Part shown: positions 55,976 to 64,000 of the stretch, one piece after another
Position numbering within the stretch: the first letter of the stretch is position 1
Layout of the letters: each line of letters opens with the position of its first letter
Origin: Bryobacterales bacterium
GTDB taxonomy: Bacteria > Acidobacteriota > Terriglobia > Bryobacterales > Bryobacteraceae
Length of the DNA stretch: 64,000 nucleotides
Reading direction: 5' to 3'
Assembly (NCBI GenBank): GCA_947446025.1
Contig: CANFEY010000007.1
Span: 45,132-109,131, forward strand
The notes under the pieces: model-generated
What the model was told of the DNA's origin: nothing
The model's input: only the letters and a program-made list of their open reading frames with translations
The model's database searches: none
Translations under genes and position numbers: made by a program

Positions 55976-56623
55976 ATGTTCCGTTTCTTGTTGGCAGCGG
56001 CCGCACTATTGGGTGGTGCCCAGGAGCTCACGGCGGCGCCCTGTGTGGCCGCGAGTCTCGCCACTTACATCGGCACATCCTGCACAAATTTCGGGGTCAC
56101 TTTCACCGCTTGGACGTACACCGCCGGGGGAACGTCGATCACCGCAGCCGACGTTACAGTATTCCCCAGTGCCGCCGTTCCGGCGTTTGAGTTCACCGTC
56201 TTCACGCCTGGAGGCTGGTCGGCAGGAGCGGGAATTACCCGTACGCCCAGCATCGGCTTCACGGCCGAGAGTTCCTCCGCGGCGACCGGCAGTTACGTCT
56301 TCCTAGCTTTCGGCACCACCTCCGGAACAGGCACCGTGGCCGCTACACTCAATGAATGCCTGGGGGCCCTGCTAGCGGGGGGCTGTCTGGGAACTTCAAC
56401 GGCCCTCACGGTCACACCGCCCACTCTGTTTGCCTCAAACACGTTCGGAGCATCCTTCACCCCAATCGATGTGCGGCTCAGTATGACGATCATTGGGGGA
56501 ACCGGCGGTGCCCAAATCTCCAGTATCGAAGCCGGTCTGTTCGCTGTCCCGGAGCCGCGGACAATGTCCCTTATGACGCTCGCGCTGGGGATCATCGCCC
56601 TCCGTAAACGAATTCGGAGCTAG
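55976..56623 (+). CDS. PEP-CTERM-sorted secreted protein
   Basis: From the ATG at 55976 (AAGGAG 8 nt upstream) the 215-residue protein has a signal peptide (MFRFLLAAAALLGG...), a Thr/Gly/Ala-rich beta domain with three Cys near residues 22, 37 and 133-142, and the C-terminal VPEPRTMSLMTLALGIIALR, a PEP motif followed by a hydrophobic segment and basic tail. That is the exosortase sorting signal, so the protein should be processed and exported to the surface or extracellular polymer. No exosortase gene is in the window. Confidence 0.8.
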   Translation: MFRFLLAAAALLGGAQELTAAPCVAASLATYIGTSCTNFGVTFTAWTYTAGGTSITAADVTVFPSAAVPAFEFTVFTPGGWSAGAGITRTPSIGFTAESSSAATGSYVFLAFGTTSGTGTVAATLNECLGALLAGGCLGTSTALTVTPPTLFASNTFGASFTPIDVRLSMTIIGGTGGAQISSIEAGLFAVPEPRTMSLMTLALGIIALRKRIRS

Positions 56624-56685
56624 CCACTCACCGCCCGAATTCCATCTCTTGGTCAGGCTCCCGCGTGCTATAACGGGAAATCGCC

Positions 56686-58131
56686 ATGCCAGGACCCTAC
56701 ACCGTTAGCCTCGACGTCGGCAGCTCTTCGGTACGCGCTCTGCTCTTTGACTCCGAGGCCCGCCAGATGGAAGGCTTCGGTGCGCAAGTCGCCTATCGCA
56801 TCCGCACCACGCCCGACGGCGGAGCAGAGATTGACGCCGACGAGCTTCTGGAACACACCCTCGACTGCCTTGATGAACTGCATCGCCAGGTCCATGCCGC
56901 GGGCTTCACCATCACAGCGGTTGGCGGCAGCGCTTTCTGGCACAGCTTCCTCGGCGTCGATGCGGACGGCAAGCCCACGCTGCCCATCCTGCACCTGCTC
57001 GACACCCGCTGCGTCCCCTTCGTAGACCGCGTCCCCGACGCCCACGCCCGCACCGGCTGCATGCCGCACTCCAGCTACTGGCCCGCGAAACTGCTGTGGC
57101 TGGCCGAGCATCGCCCCGAACACATGCGCGCCACCGCACGCTGGCTCAGCTTCCCCGAGTATCTCTTCCAGCAACTGTTCGGCCACGCGCGGGCGTCGAC
57201 ATCGATGCTCTCCGCCACCGGCCTGTGGAACCAGAACGCGCACGACTACGATGCCGGGATGCTGGCCGCGCTCCCCATCCGCCGCGACCAGCTCCCCGAC
57301 CCTGCCGCCTTCGACGAACCCGAAACCCAACTCCGCGAGCCCTTCGCCACCGACTGGCCCGCTTTCCGTGGAGCCAAGTGGTTCCCCGCCCTCGGCGACG
57401 GAGCCTGCAACAACCTGGGCAGCGGCTGCACCTCCCGCGACCGCGCGTCCCTCATGGTGGGCACCACCGGAGCTATGCGCCTCGTGGTCGAAGCCGACCG
57501 CATCGAAATCCCGCGTGGCCTATGGTGCTACCGCGTCGACCGCAAACGCTTCGTCATCGGCGGCGCCCTCTCCAACGGCGGCGAGGTCTTCGCCTGGGCC
57601 AAGCGCACGCTGCAACTTCCCAAAGATCAGGAAGCCCGCCTGGAATCGGCAGTCCCCGGAAGCCACCTGCTCACCGTCCTACCCTTCTTCTCCGGCGAGC
57701 GCACCCCCTACTGGCACGGCGATCTGCGCGCCGCCATTACGGGCCTCAGCTTCTCAACCGAACCATTCGACATCCTGCGCGCCAGCTTGGAAGCCGTCTC
57801 GCTAGGCTTCTCCGAAATCTACCGCCTACTCGAACCCCAAGGCCGCATACCTGAAGTGATCGCCTCCGGCGGCGCGCTGCTGAAAAGTCCCGGCTGGACG
57901 CAAATGATGGCCGACTCCCTGGGCCGCCCCGTCACCGCCTGCACCGAACCCGAAACCTCCTGCCGGGGTGCCGCGCTGTGGGCCATGGAGCGCACCGGCA
58001 TCATTCACGACCTAGCCGCCGTCCCCGCCTCCACCGGCGCGGTCTTCGAACCCCGCCCCGAGCATCGCGAAACCTACCAGACCCTCCGCGCCGCCCAGCA
58101 CGCCCTGTATGCGAGGCTCTACGGGCACTAA
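56686..58131 (+). CDS. FGGY-family carbohydrate kinase
   Basis: The 481-residue protein has the N-terminal phosphate loop VSLDVGSSSVRALLFD, the central ALGDGACNNLGSG and SLMVGTTGAMR, and the C-terminal VIASGGALLKSPGW motif. These belong to FGGY sugar kinases (gluconokinase, xylulokinase and relatives). It phosphorylates a sugar or polyol with ATP; the substrate is not decided by sequence, although gluconate-like is plausible. A TATAAC box lies 11 nt upstream of the ATG. It has no sugar-related neighbours. Confidence 0.85.
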   Translation: MPGPYTVSLDVGSSSVRALLFDSEARQMEGFGAQVAYRIRTTPDGGAEIDADELLEHTLDCLDELHRQVHAAGFTITAVGGSAFWHSFLGVDADGKPTLPILHLLDTRCVPFVDRVPDAHARTGCMPHSSYWPAKLLWLAEHRPEHMRATARWLSFPEYLFQQLFGHARASTSMLSATGLWNQNAHDYDAGMLAALPIRRDQLPDPAAFDEPETQLREPFATDWPAFRGAKWFPALGDGACNNLGSGCTSRDRASLMVGTTGAMRLVVEADRIEIPRGLWCYRVDRKRFVIGGALSNGGEVFAWAKRTLQLPKDQEARLESAVPGSHLLTVLPFFSGERTPYWHGDLRAAITGLSFSTEPFDILRASLEAVSLGFSEIYRLLEPQGRIPEVIASGGALLKSPGWTQMMADSLGRPVTACTEPETSCRGAALWAMERTGIIHDLAAVPASTGAVFEPRPEHRETYQTLRAAQHALYARLYGH

Positions 58132-58216
58132 CCTTTTGCTTCTAACTTGTCGAAGAAACGATAATAGAAACAGCGCGTCGTACCCACTCCCCACCGAACA
58201 GCTTTGGAGACTTTGA

Positions 58217-58462
58217 ATGACTGAGAAAAAGAGCGTCTACGTTTTAGGAATCAACTACCGGCCGCAGGGTGCCATGGAAATCGGCCACCATTCGGCGGCG
58301 TCGATTCTAAAAGACGGCGTGCCGGTCGCCATGTGCGAAGAAGAACGCTTTGTCCGCATTAAAGAAGCTCCGGGCCGCTTTCCCCTCAACGCCGTACAGT
58401 TCTGCCTGCAGCAAGCCGGGATCACCATACATGACGTCTCGGCCATCGGCTGGGCTGCATGA
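58217..58462 (+). pseudogene. N-terminal stub of a NodU/CmcH carbamoyltransferase
   Basis: The 81-residue frame starts TEKKSVYVLGINYRPQGAM, with VLGIN and then HHSAASILKDGVPVAMCEEERF and RFPLNAVQFCLQQAGI. This is the N-terminal ~80 residues of the carbamoyltransferase family, which is normally 550-600 residues and has the rest of the kinase-like fold and YrdC-like domain. It ends where the KdsC-like gene starts (ATGA). Everything downstream is gone, so it is a truncation. Expression as a short peptide is possible but would be non-functional as an enzyme. Confidence 0.75.
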
Positions 58463-59019
58463 GCCTCTCACTTGACCTTGAAGCCCGCTTCGCGCGCGTC
58501 CGCTTGCTCCTCATGGACGTTGACGGCGTCCTCACCGACGGACGTCTCTACCACTTCCCCGCCCCCGACGGCACCATGGTGGAGACCAAGGGATTCGACT
58601 CCCAGGACGGCATGGCGATCCGCTGGCTGGGATGGCACGACATCCAAACCGGCGTCATCAGCGGACGCGTCTCTCTTGCCACCGCCGAACGCGCGCGCCA
58701 GCTCGACATGCGCTACGTCTTCCAGGGCCACATCGAGAAAGTCCCCATCCTGGACGAGATCAAAGCCCAGAGCGGCATCGACCGCGACAACATCGCCTAC
58801 GTCGGTGACGACCTCACGGACATCGTCGTGATGCGCCGCGTGGGACTCGCCATCGCCACCGCCAACGCCCGCCCCGAAGTGAAACGCGCCGCCCACTACG
58901 TCACCACCGCGCCCGGCGGCTCCGGAGCCATCCGCGAAGTGGCGGAACTGATCCTCCAAGCCCAAGGCCACTGGCCCGCTATCCTTGAGAAATACGAAGC
59001 AAAGCACGAGGTGGAATAG
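58459..59019 (+). CDS. KdsC-like HAD phosphatase
   Basis: The 186-residue HAD has D20-V-D22-G-V-L-T-D-G, GFDSQDGMAIRWL, VISGR and VGDDLTDIVVM, which are features of the KdsC family (3-deoxy-D-manno-octulosonate 8-phosphate phosphatase). The cap domain is absent, as in KdsC. It would serve lipopolysaccharide or sialic-acid-like sugar synthesis; without other kds genes nearby, the substrate is uncertain. The ATG overlaps the stop of the carbamoyltransferase stub. Confidence 0.85.
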   Translation: MSLSLDLEARFARVRLLLMDVDGVLTDGRLYHFPAPDGTMVETKGFDSQDGMAIRWLGWHDIQTGVISGRVSLATAERARQLDMRYVFQGHIEKVPILDEIKAQSGIDRDNIAYVGDDLTDIVVMRRVGLAIATANARPEVKRAAHYVTTAPGGSGAIREVAELILQAQGHWPAILEKYEAKHEVE

Positions 59020-59020
59020 G

Positions 59021-59674
59021 TTGGCACAAAAAGTCGGCATTGAAGTTCATTCGGCCAGCGGCCCTGGTATCCTGCACCAGCTGGCCCGCGCCATCGCCAC
59101 GCATGACGGCAATATCGTCAGCGTGATGATTGTCACCGAGAAAGACGGCGACCGGGTGTACTTCGAAATCGAGTTGCCGGGCGAATCCTCTCCGCTGCTG
59201 GCGGAGCTGAAGTCACTGCCCCCCGTACGCGACGCCGTGCTCGTCGACAGCCTCGACAAAATCTACGGCAAGCGGATCATCATCATAGGCGGCGGCGCCC
59301 AAGTCGGCCAAGTGGCCTTGGGCGCGATCACCGAGGCCGACCGCCACAACATCCGCGGCGAACACATCTCAGTGGACACAATCCCGCTGGTGGGTGAGGA
59401 AAACCTCGCTTCCGCCGTCCGCGCCGCGGCCCGCCTGCCCCGCGTTCATGCGCTGGTATTAGCCGGAGCGCTGATGGGAGGCGACATCACCGAAGCGGTC
59501 CGCGAAGTCCGCGCCATGGGACTGCTCATCGTCAGCCTCAACATGGCCGGCAGCGTTCCCGATGCCGCCGACCTCGTTGTCTCCGACCCCGTTCAAGCCG
59601 GCGTCATGACGGTCATGGCCGTGGCCAAAACCGCCAAGTTCGACGTTGCGAAACTGAAGTCCCGCAGGTTCTAA
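59021..59674 (+). CDS. ACT-domain protein with DUF5612-like C-terminal domain
   Basis: The TTG at 59021 (GAGGTGG upstream) starts a 217-residue protein. Residues 3-75 are an ACT domain ([20 protein letters not shown]). A C-terminal domain follows with IIIIGGGAQVGQVALGAITE, a glycine-rich loop that could bind a nucleotide, and LVLAGALMGGDITEAVREVR. It resembles DUF5612 proteins known from archaea. It may be an amino-acid-sensing regulator. Spaced 1 nt after the KdsC-like stop and 1 nt before the decarboxylase, it belongs to that operon. Confidence 0.75.
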   Translation: MAQKVGIEVHSASGPGILHQLARAIATHDGNIVSVMIVTEKDGDRVYFEIELPGESSPLLAELKSLPPVRDAVLVDSLDKIYGKRIIIIGGGAQVGQVALGAITEADRHNIRGEHISVDTIPLVGEENLASAVRAAARLPRVHALVLAGALMGGDITEAVREVRAMGLLIVSLNMAGSVPDAADLVVSDPVQAGVMTVMAVAKTAKFDVAKLKSRRF

Positions 59675-59675
59675 A

Positions 59676-61067
59676 ATGACGCCCGAAGAATTCCGCAAGT
59701 CCGGTCACGAAGTGGTCGACTGGATCGCGGACTATCTGCGGGACGTGGGCACGCTCCCAGTCTCGCCCAACGTCAAGCCCGGCGCGCTCATCGATGCATT
59801 GCCCTCGTCAGCGCCCGAAACCGGCGAGCCGATGGACGCCATCCTCAAAGACTTCCGCGATCTCATCGTCCCCGGCCTCACCCACTGGAACCACCCGCGC
59901 TTCCTGGCTTACTTCGCCATCTCCGCCTCCGGTCCCGGCATCCTGGGAGAAATGCTCGCAGCGGGCCTCAACGTCAACCAGCTGCTCTGGAAGACCTCGC
60001 CCGCGGCCACCGAACTGGAGCTCGTCACGCTGGGCTGGCTCAGGCAATGGCTCGGATTGCCGGAGGAGTTTTTCGGCATCATCCACGACACTGCGTCCAC
60101 TGGCACCATGCACGCCATTCTGGCCGCCCGCGAGGCTGCGGCCCCCGGCATCCGCCACTCAGGCGAGTTTCCAGCGCTCACGCTCTATGCCTCCGAACAC
60201 GCGCACTCGTCCGTGGACAAAGGCGCGCTTGCCGTGGGCACCGGACTTGCGCACATCCGGCACGTGCCTTCAGACGCAGAGTTCCGCATGTCGCCCGCCG
60301 CGCTCGAATCACTCATCCAAGCCGACGTCGCAAGCGCCAAGAAGCCGTTCTGCATCGTGGCGACGGTGGGGACCACATCCGCCGCCAGCGTCGATCCCAT
60401 CCGCCCCATCGCTGAGATCGCCGCGCGCTACGGCCTGTGGCTGCACGTGGACGCGGCCTACGCAGGCACGGCGGCCATCCTCGAAGAGCACCGCCACATC
60501 CTCGACGGCGCGCATCTCGCCGACTCGTTGGTCGTCAATCCGCACAAGTGGCTCTTCGCACCCGTCGACATCAGCGCGCTCTACACGCGCCGCCCCGAAG
60601 TGATGCGGCGAGCCGTGGCGCTGACCGACGCGCCGCCGTATCTTCTGGCCGACGGCGCGCATCGCGAGGTCAACCTCTCCGAATACAGCCTGGCCCTGGG
60701 CCGCCGCTTCCGTTCGCTGAAGTTGTGGTTCGTGCTGCGCTCCTTCGGCCGCCAAGGCATCGCCGAAGTTCTGCGCCGCCACATGGACGCCGCGCAAACC
60801 ATCGCCCAGGAAATCGCGGCACACCCGGATTTCGAGATCGCTGCCCCGGTCCTCTTCTCGCTGGTGTGCTTCCGCTACAAAGGCTCCGACGAAGACAACC
60901 GCCGCCTCTTGGAACAAGTGAACGCGTCGGGCGAAGCGCTGCTATCTTCCACAGTATTGAACAAACAAGTGGTGCTGCGCATGGCGATCGGGAACATCGG
61001 GACAACGATGGATGAGGTGCGCCGCGTGTGGGCGCTGGTAGTGCGGCTAAGCCGCCACGCTGGCTAG
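59676..61067 (+). CDS. PLP-dependent amino-acid decarboxylase (group II)
   Basis: The 463-residue protein has the cofactor Lys291 in VNPHKWLF, the upstream Asp in [11 protein letters not shown] and the N-terminal [12 protein letters not shown], features of group II decarboxylases such as aromatic-L-amino-acid decarboxylase. It would decarboxylate an aromatic or acidic amino acid to the amine; substrate is open. The start lies 1 nt after the ACT-domain gene. Its last 21 nt overlap the convergent histidine kinase gene. Confidence 0.88.
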   Translation: MTPEEFRKSGHEVVDWIADYLRDVGTLPVSPNVKPGALIDALPSSAPETGEPMDAILKDFRDLIVPGLTHWNHPRFLAYFAISASGPGILGEMLAAGLNVNQLLWKTSPAATELELVTLGWLRQWLGLPEEFFGIIHDTASTGTMHAILAAREAAAPGIRHSGEFPALTLYASEHAHSSVDKGALAVGTGLAHIRHVPSDAEFRMSPAALESLIQADVASAKKPFCIVATVGTTSAASVDPIRPIAEIAARYGLWLHVDAAYAGTAAILEEHRHILDGAHLADSLVVNPHKWLFAPVDISALYTRRPEVMRRAVALTDAPPYLLADGAHREVNLSEYSLALGRRFRSLKLWFVLRSFGRQGIAEVLRRHMDAAQTIAQEIAAHPDFEIAAPVLFSLVCFRYKGSDEDNRRLLEQVNASGEALLSSTVLNKQVVLRMAIGNIGTTMDEVRRVWALVVRLSRHAG

Positions 61068-62624
61068 CAAGTACTTCTCAATCGTCTCAATCAACAGCGG
61101 AGCCTTCAACGGCTTGGTCAGGTACACATCCATCCCGGCGCTGAGGCAGCGTTCCTTGTCGCCCGTCATGGCGTGCGCTGTCATCGCGATCACCGGCAGG
61201 TGCTTCCAACGGGCGTCGGCACGAATCGCCTTGGTGGTCTCCAGGCCGTCCAGCACCGGCATCTGCACGTCCATCAGCACCACGTCAAACGAACTGCGCG
61301 CCAGAATCTCCAAAGCTTCCTGCCCATTATTCGCGACTTCCAGGACGTAGCCCTTCTTACGCAGCATCGCCAACACCACGCGTTGATTGACGGCGTTGTC
61401 TTCCACCAGCAGCAACCTCGCATGACCCGCGGCCACTGGAGACGACGGTAACGCGCGAACCACCGGCTCCACGGCCAGCTCCGCTTCGGAAACCACATCG
61501 AAGGGAATCTCCACGATGAAGCGGCTCCCCTTGCCCACTTCGCTCTCCACGCGAATGGTGCCGCCCTGCAACTCGATCAACCGCCGCGTGATGGCGAGCC
61601 CCAGGCCGGTACCGCCGTATTTGCGCGAGATGCTGGAATCCGCCTGTGTAAACTTGTCGAAGATCAGCGCCAGCTTATCTTCGGGGATACCCGCGCCCGT
61701 GTCCGCCACTTCAATGCAGACCACCGTCTTCCCCTCAACCGGTGAAGTACACGACTGCGTAACAGACACACTGCCCGCGTCTGTGAACTTGATTCCGTTC
61801 GATACCAGATTGTTGACAATCTGCCGCAGCCGCAGCGGATCACCCGTTACCGTGACCGCGGATTCACAAGCGTACTTGAGTGCGATTCCCTTTTGCTGCG
61901 CCTTGGCCGATTGCGGACGTAAACACTCCTCGATCACTTCCCGTAGATTGCACGGAACCCGCTCCAGCTGCATGCGGCCCGATTCGATCTTCGACAGATC
62001 AAGAATGTCATTGAGCAGCCCCAGCAACGAGTACGCGCAGCGTTGCGCGACTTCCACGTTCTCCCGGTCTTCCCCGGCGATGGGTCCGTCCAACACAAGG
62101 TCCAGCATCCCCAGCAGTCCGTTCATGGGCGTGCGCAGTTCGTGCGACATGTTGGCCAGGAACTCGCTCTTCGCATTCGTCGCGACCACCGCACCTTGCA
62201 TGGCCTGCTCCAGTTCCGCCGTGCGCGCCCGGATGCGTTCTTCGAGCAACTCCTGATGCTGCCGGATCTGTTCCTGCGACGCCGCCAGCGCCGAGATCAT
62301 GCGATTGAAGCTCACACCCAGAGATTCAATCTCATCCCCGGTGCTGCTGACCTGGATCGGCTCCAGCTTGCCTTGGCCCACCTTCAGCATGCCGCGTTCC
62401 AGCATCTCCAGCGGCCGGCTCAACACCCGTAGCGAGAACCGGGAGATCGCCACCGCCACACCCGTCACCGCGCCCGACAGCAGCACAAACTTGCGCCAAT
62501 CCAGGATTTGGTGGTTCAGGTCCCAGACCAGCGCGATCAACACCACCCACAGCAGCACGATCACCGTGAAGATCGAGAAGCGGCGGGAGATGGAACGGTG
62601 GCCTTTAGGGCGCGGATAGTCCAC
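61047..62624 (-). CDS. Hybrid sensor histidine kinase/response regulator
   Basis: The GTG at 62624 gives 525 residues: two transmembrane segments (about 18-35 and 45-65) with almost no periplasmic loop, HAMP-like region (66-118), HisKA with His161 ([12 protein letters not shown]), a HATPase domain (N-box [17 protein letters not shown]-box GGTGLGLA) and one receiver domain with phosphoacceptor Asp452 (VVLMDVQMP). The short sensor implies a cytoplasmic or membrane signal. No other two-component gene is next to it. Confidence 0.92.
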   Translation of the reverse strand: MDYPRPKGHRSISRRFSIFTVIVLLWVVLIALVWDLNHQILDWRKFVLLSGAVTGVAVAISRFSLRVLSRPLEMLERGMLKVGQGKLEPIQVSSTGDEIESLGVSFNRMISALAASQEQIRQHQELLEERIRARTAELEQAMQGAVVATNAKSEFLANMSHELRTPMNGLLGMLDLVLDGPIAGEDRENVEVAQRCAYSLLGLLNDILDLSKIESGRMQLERVPCNLREVIEECLRPQSAKAQQKGIALKYACESAVTVTGDPLRLRQIVNNLVSNGIKFTDAGSVSVTQSCTSPVEGKTVVCIEVADTGAGIPEDKLALIFDKFTQADSSISRKYGGTGLGLAITRRLIELQGGTIRVESEVGKGSRFIVEIPFDVVSEAELAVEPVVRALPSSPVAAGHARLLLVEDNAVNQRVVLAMLRKKGYVLEVANNGQEALEILARSSFDVVLMDVQMPVLDGLETTKAIRADARWKHLPVIAMTAHAMTGDKERCLSAGMDVYLTKPLKAPLLIETIEKYLLASVAA

Positions 62625-62720
62625 GTTTCTATAGTGACGCTCACCGCTCCTGCCAGCTATTAGGGAGACACCTTAGCCGGTCCTGAATTCGCAACTAGCC
62701 CCCTGTGCTATGCCCTTTGT

Positions 62721-62726
62721 TATCCT
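62721..62726 (+). promoter_or_regulatory. -10 box of pyrD, 8 nt before the ATG
   Basis: TATCCT ends 8 nt before the ATG at 62735 and there is no Shine-Dalgarno, so the mRNA is probably leaderless. Confidence 0.35.
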
Positions 62727-62734
62727 AGTGTGCA

Positions 62735-63649
62735 ATGCCCTCCCGCTTGGCCACTTCGCTGTGCGGCATCCCCCTGAAGAACCCTGTGCTGGCGGCCTCC
62801 GGAACCTATGCCTACGGGGTGGAATTCGCTGACCTGGTGGACCTGTCAGCCCTTGGCGGCATCGTCACCAAAGGTCTTTCCCGTGAGCCGATCGCCGGCA
62901 ACCCGCCGCCGCGCGTGTGGGAGACCGAGGGCGGCATGATCAACTCCATCGGCCTGCAGAACATCGGGGTCCGCGCGTTCGTGGCCGAAAAACTGCCCGC
63001 GCTGCGCAAGTGCGGCACCGCAATCTTCGCCAACGTGTTCGGCTACAAATTCGACGACTACCTGGAAGTGGTCCGCGTGCTGGAAGACGCCGAGGGCATC
63101 GCCGCGTACGAACTGAACGTATCGTGCCCGAACACCGAGGGCGGGGGCATCTTCTTTTCAAGCGATCCCGTGGTGCTGGCCGAGCTTGTCGCCGCAGTGC
63201 GGAGAATCGCCAAACGCCCCCTCATCGTCAAACTCTCTCCCAACGTGGCGCGCATTCAACCGCTCGCGCAAGCCGCCGAAAGCGCCGGAGCCGACGCAGT
63301 GTCGCTGGTCAACACCTTCATCTCCCTCGCCATCGACCCGCGCACACGCAAGCCGCGCCTGGGTGCCGGATTCGGCGGACTCTCCGGCCCCGGCATCAAG
63401 CCCATCGCCCTGCGCATGGTCTACGAAGCCGCGCAGGCGGTGAAGATTCCCGTAGTCGGACTCGGTGGCATCGCCAGCAGCACCGACGCAGCGGAGTTCC
63501 TCATTGCCGGGGCGACGGCTGTCGAAGTGGGCACCGCTAACTTCTGGGACCCCGCCTCCCCCGTGCGCATCGCGCGTGAGCTGGACACATTTTTGGAACA
63601 GGAAGGAATCGCCCACGCCAGAGAACTGGTGGGCACGCTGAAGCTATGA
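62735..63649 (+). CDS. pyrD: Dihydroorotate dehydrogenase, class 1B-like
   Basis: The 304-residue FMN barrel has the catalytic Cys131 ([12 protein letters not shown]), [12 protein letters not shown] and [11 protein letters not shown], as in class 1 enzymes; a Cys rather than Ser at this site marks class 1. Class 1B normally works with a PyrK partner; no pyrK lies in the window. It oxidises dihydroorotate in pyrimidine synthesis. Its stop overlaps the ridA start (ATGA). Confidence 0.93.
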   Translation: MPSRLATSLCGIPLKNPVLAASGTYAYGVEFADLVDLSALGGIVTKGLSREPIAGNPPPRVWETEGGMINSIGLQNIGVRAFVAEKLPALRKCGTAIFANVFGYKFDDYLEVVRVLEDAEGIAAYELNVSCPNTEGGGIFFSSDPVVLAELVAAVRRIAKRPLIVKLSPNVARIQPLAQAAESAGADAVSLVNTFISLAIDPRTRKPRLGAGFGGLSGPGIKPIALRMVYEAAQAVKIPVVGLGGIASSTDAAEFLIAGATAVEVGTANFWDPASPVRIARELDTFLEQEGIAHARELVGTLKL

Positions 63650-64000
63650 AGCAAGTGATCTCAACCGCAAACGCCCCCGCCGCCATCGGACCCTACTCGC
63701 AAGCCATCGTCTCCAACGGCTTCGCGTTCCTCAGCGGACAGATCCCGCTGGACCCCGCCACCGGCGCAGTCATCGAAGGCGGAATCGAAGAACAAACGGC
63801 CCGCGTGCTGGGCAATCTGAGGGCTGTGCTGGAAGCCGCCGGTGCATCGCTGAGCACGGTGGTGAAGACAACCGTCTACCTAAAAGACATGTCCGAGTTC
63901 GCCGCCATGAACGCGGTCTACGCGCGCTACTTTACGGAGAATCCCCCAGCGCGCGCCACCGTGGAAGCAGCCCGGCTCCCCAAAGACGTGCGGGTTGAGA
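63646..64000 (+). CDS. ridA: RidA-family reactive-intermediate deaminase, 3' end beyond window
   Basis: The first 118 residues are present: [51 protein letters not shown] and [16 protein letters not shown], the RidA/YjgF signature with its conserved Arg. RidA trims reactive enamines and imines made by PLP enzymes. About 8-12 residues are missing at the C-terminus because the sequence ends. It overlaps pyrD by 4 nt. Confidence 0.92.
   Translation, partial: MKQVISTANAPAAIGPYSQAIVSNGFAFLSGQIPLDPATGAVIEGGIEEQTARVLGNLRAVLEAAGASLSTVVKTTVYLKDMSEFAAMNAVYARYFTENPPARATVEAARLPKDVRVE

Overview
The window is GC-rich, gene-dense bacterial chromosome and most likely comes from an acidobacterium of the Solibacter/Bryobacter lineage. 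The lineage call rests on protein content: TIGR03437-type C-terminal domains, a 1236-residue carboxypeptidase-regulatory-domain TonB-dependent receptor, two DUF6152-like secreted proteins each beside a 'PDFNG/GVW' secreted protein, CHRD-domain proteins and a PEP-CTERM protein. No rRNA, tRNA, CRISPR array, prophage or insertion sequence was seen.

Layout. 1-8.3 kb: ECF sigma factor with its zinc-finger anti-sigma factor (cut by the window edge), a membrane coiled-coil protein, a glycosyltransferase, a membrane protein behind a structured leader, an MFS exporter overlapping a TPR metallopeptidase, and a VOC dioxygenase. 8.3-17.8 kb: esterase, a frameshifted TIGR03437 protein, pyrophosphatase, cytochrome/PQQ-like dehydrogenase, thiolase, and a SulP transporter with beta-carbonic anhydrase. 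17.8-19.3 kb is a decayed patch: 5'-truncated YihY/BrkB and HEPN-like genes meeting head to head, a RelE-type toxin-antitoxin pair and an orphan RHH protein. 19.3-32.1 kb: metallo-beta-lactamase-fold hydrolase, two DUF6152/partner pairs flanking an ABC-F ATPase, an Hsp70-like ATPase, an amidohydrolase, and a TonB-dependent receptor with an SMP-30-like protein. 32.1-39.6 kb: lipoprotein, cold-shock protein, a repeat beta-propeller protein and two tandem CHRD/TIGR03437 proteins behind a duplicated palindrome.

39.7-51.8 kb holds amino-acid biosynthesis. On the minus strand trpC-trpF-trpB-trpA-chorismate mutase-tyrA are tightly packed, followed by rfbC. Divergent from them by 70 bp is a compact his operon (hisI-hisG-hisD-hisC-HAD-hisB-hisH-hisF-hisA). 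It is preceded by a His-rich leader peptide and an intrinsic terminator that together look like a ribosome-mediated attenuator. The HAD gene is a good candidate for the histidinol-phosphate phosphatase; hisE is not in the window.

51.7-64 kb: HAD phosphatase, ftsH and tilS (minus), a decayed antitoxin-like remnant, a PEP-CTERM protein, an FGGY kinase, an 81-residue carbamoyltransferase stub abutting a KdsC-like gene, an ACT-domain protein, a PLP decarboxylase, a hybrid histidine kinase, pyrD and ridA (cut by the window end).

The strongest points for follow-up are the his attenuator, the HAD inside the his operon, the YihY/HEPN deletion scar, the switch-like leader at 2604-2711, the palindromic tandem repeat upstream of the CHRD operon, and several genes whose -10 box lies only 5-9 nt from the start codon, suggesting leaderless mRNAs. 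All functions are assigned by reading motifs; no database search was run.
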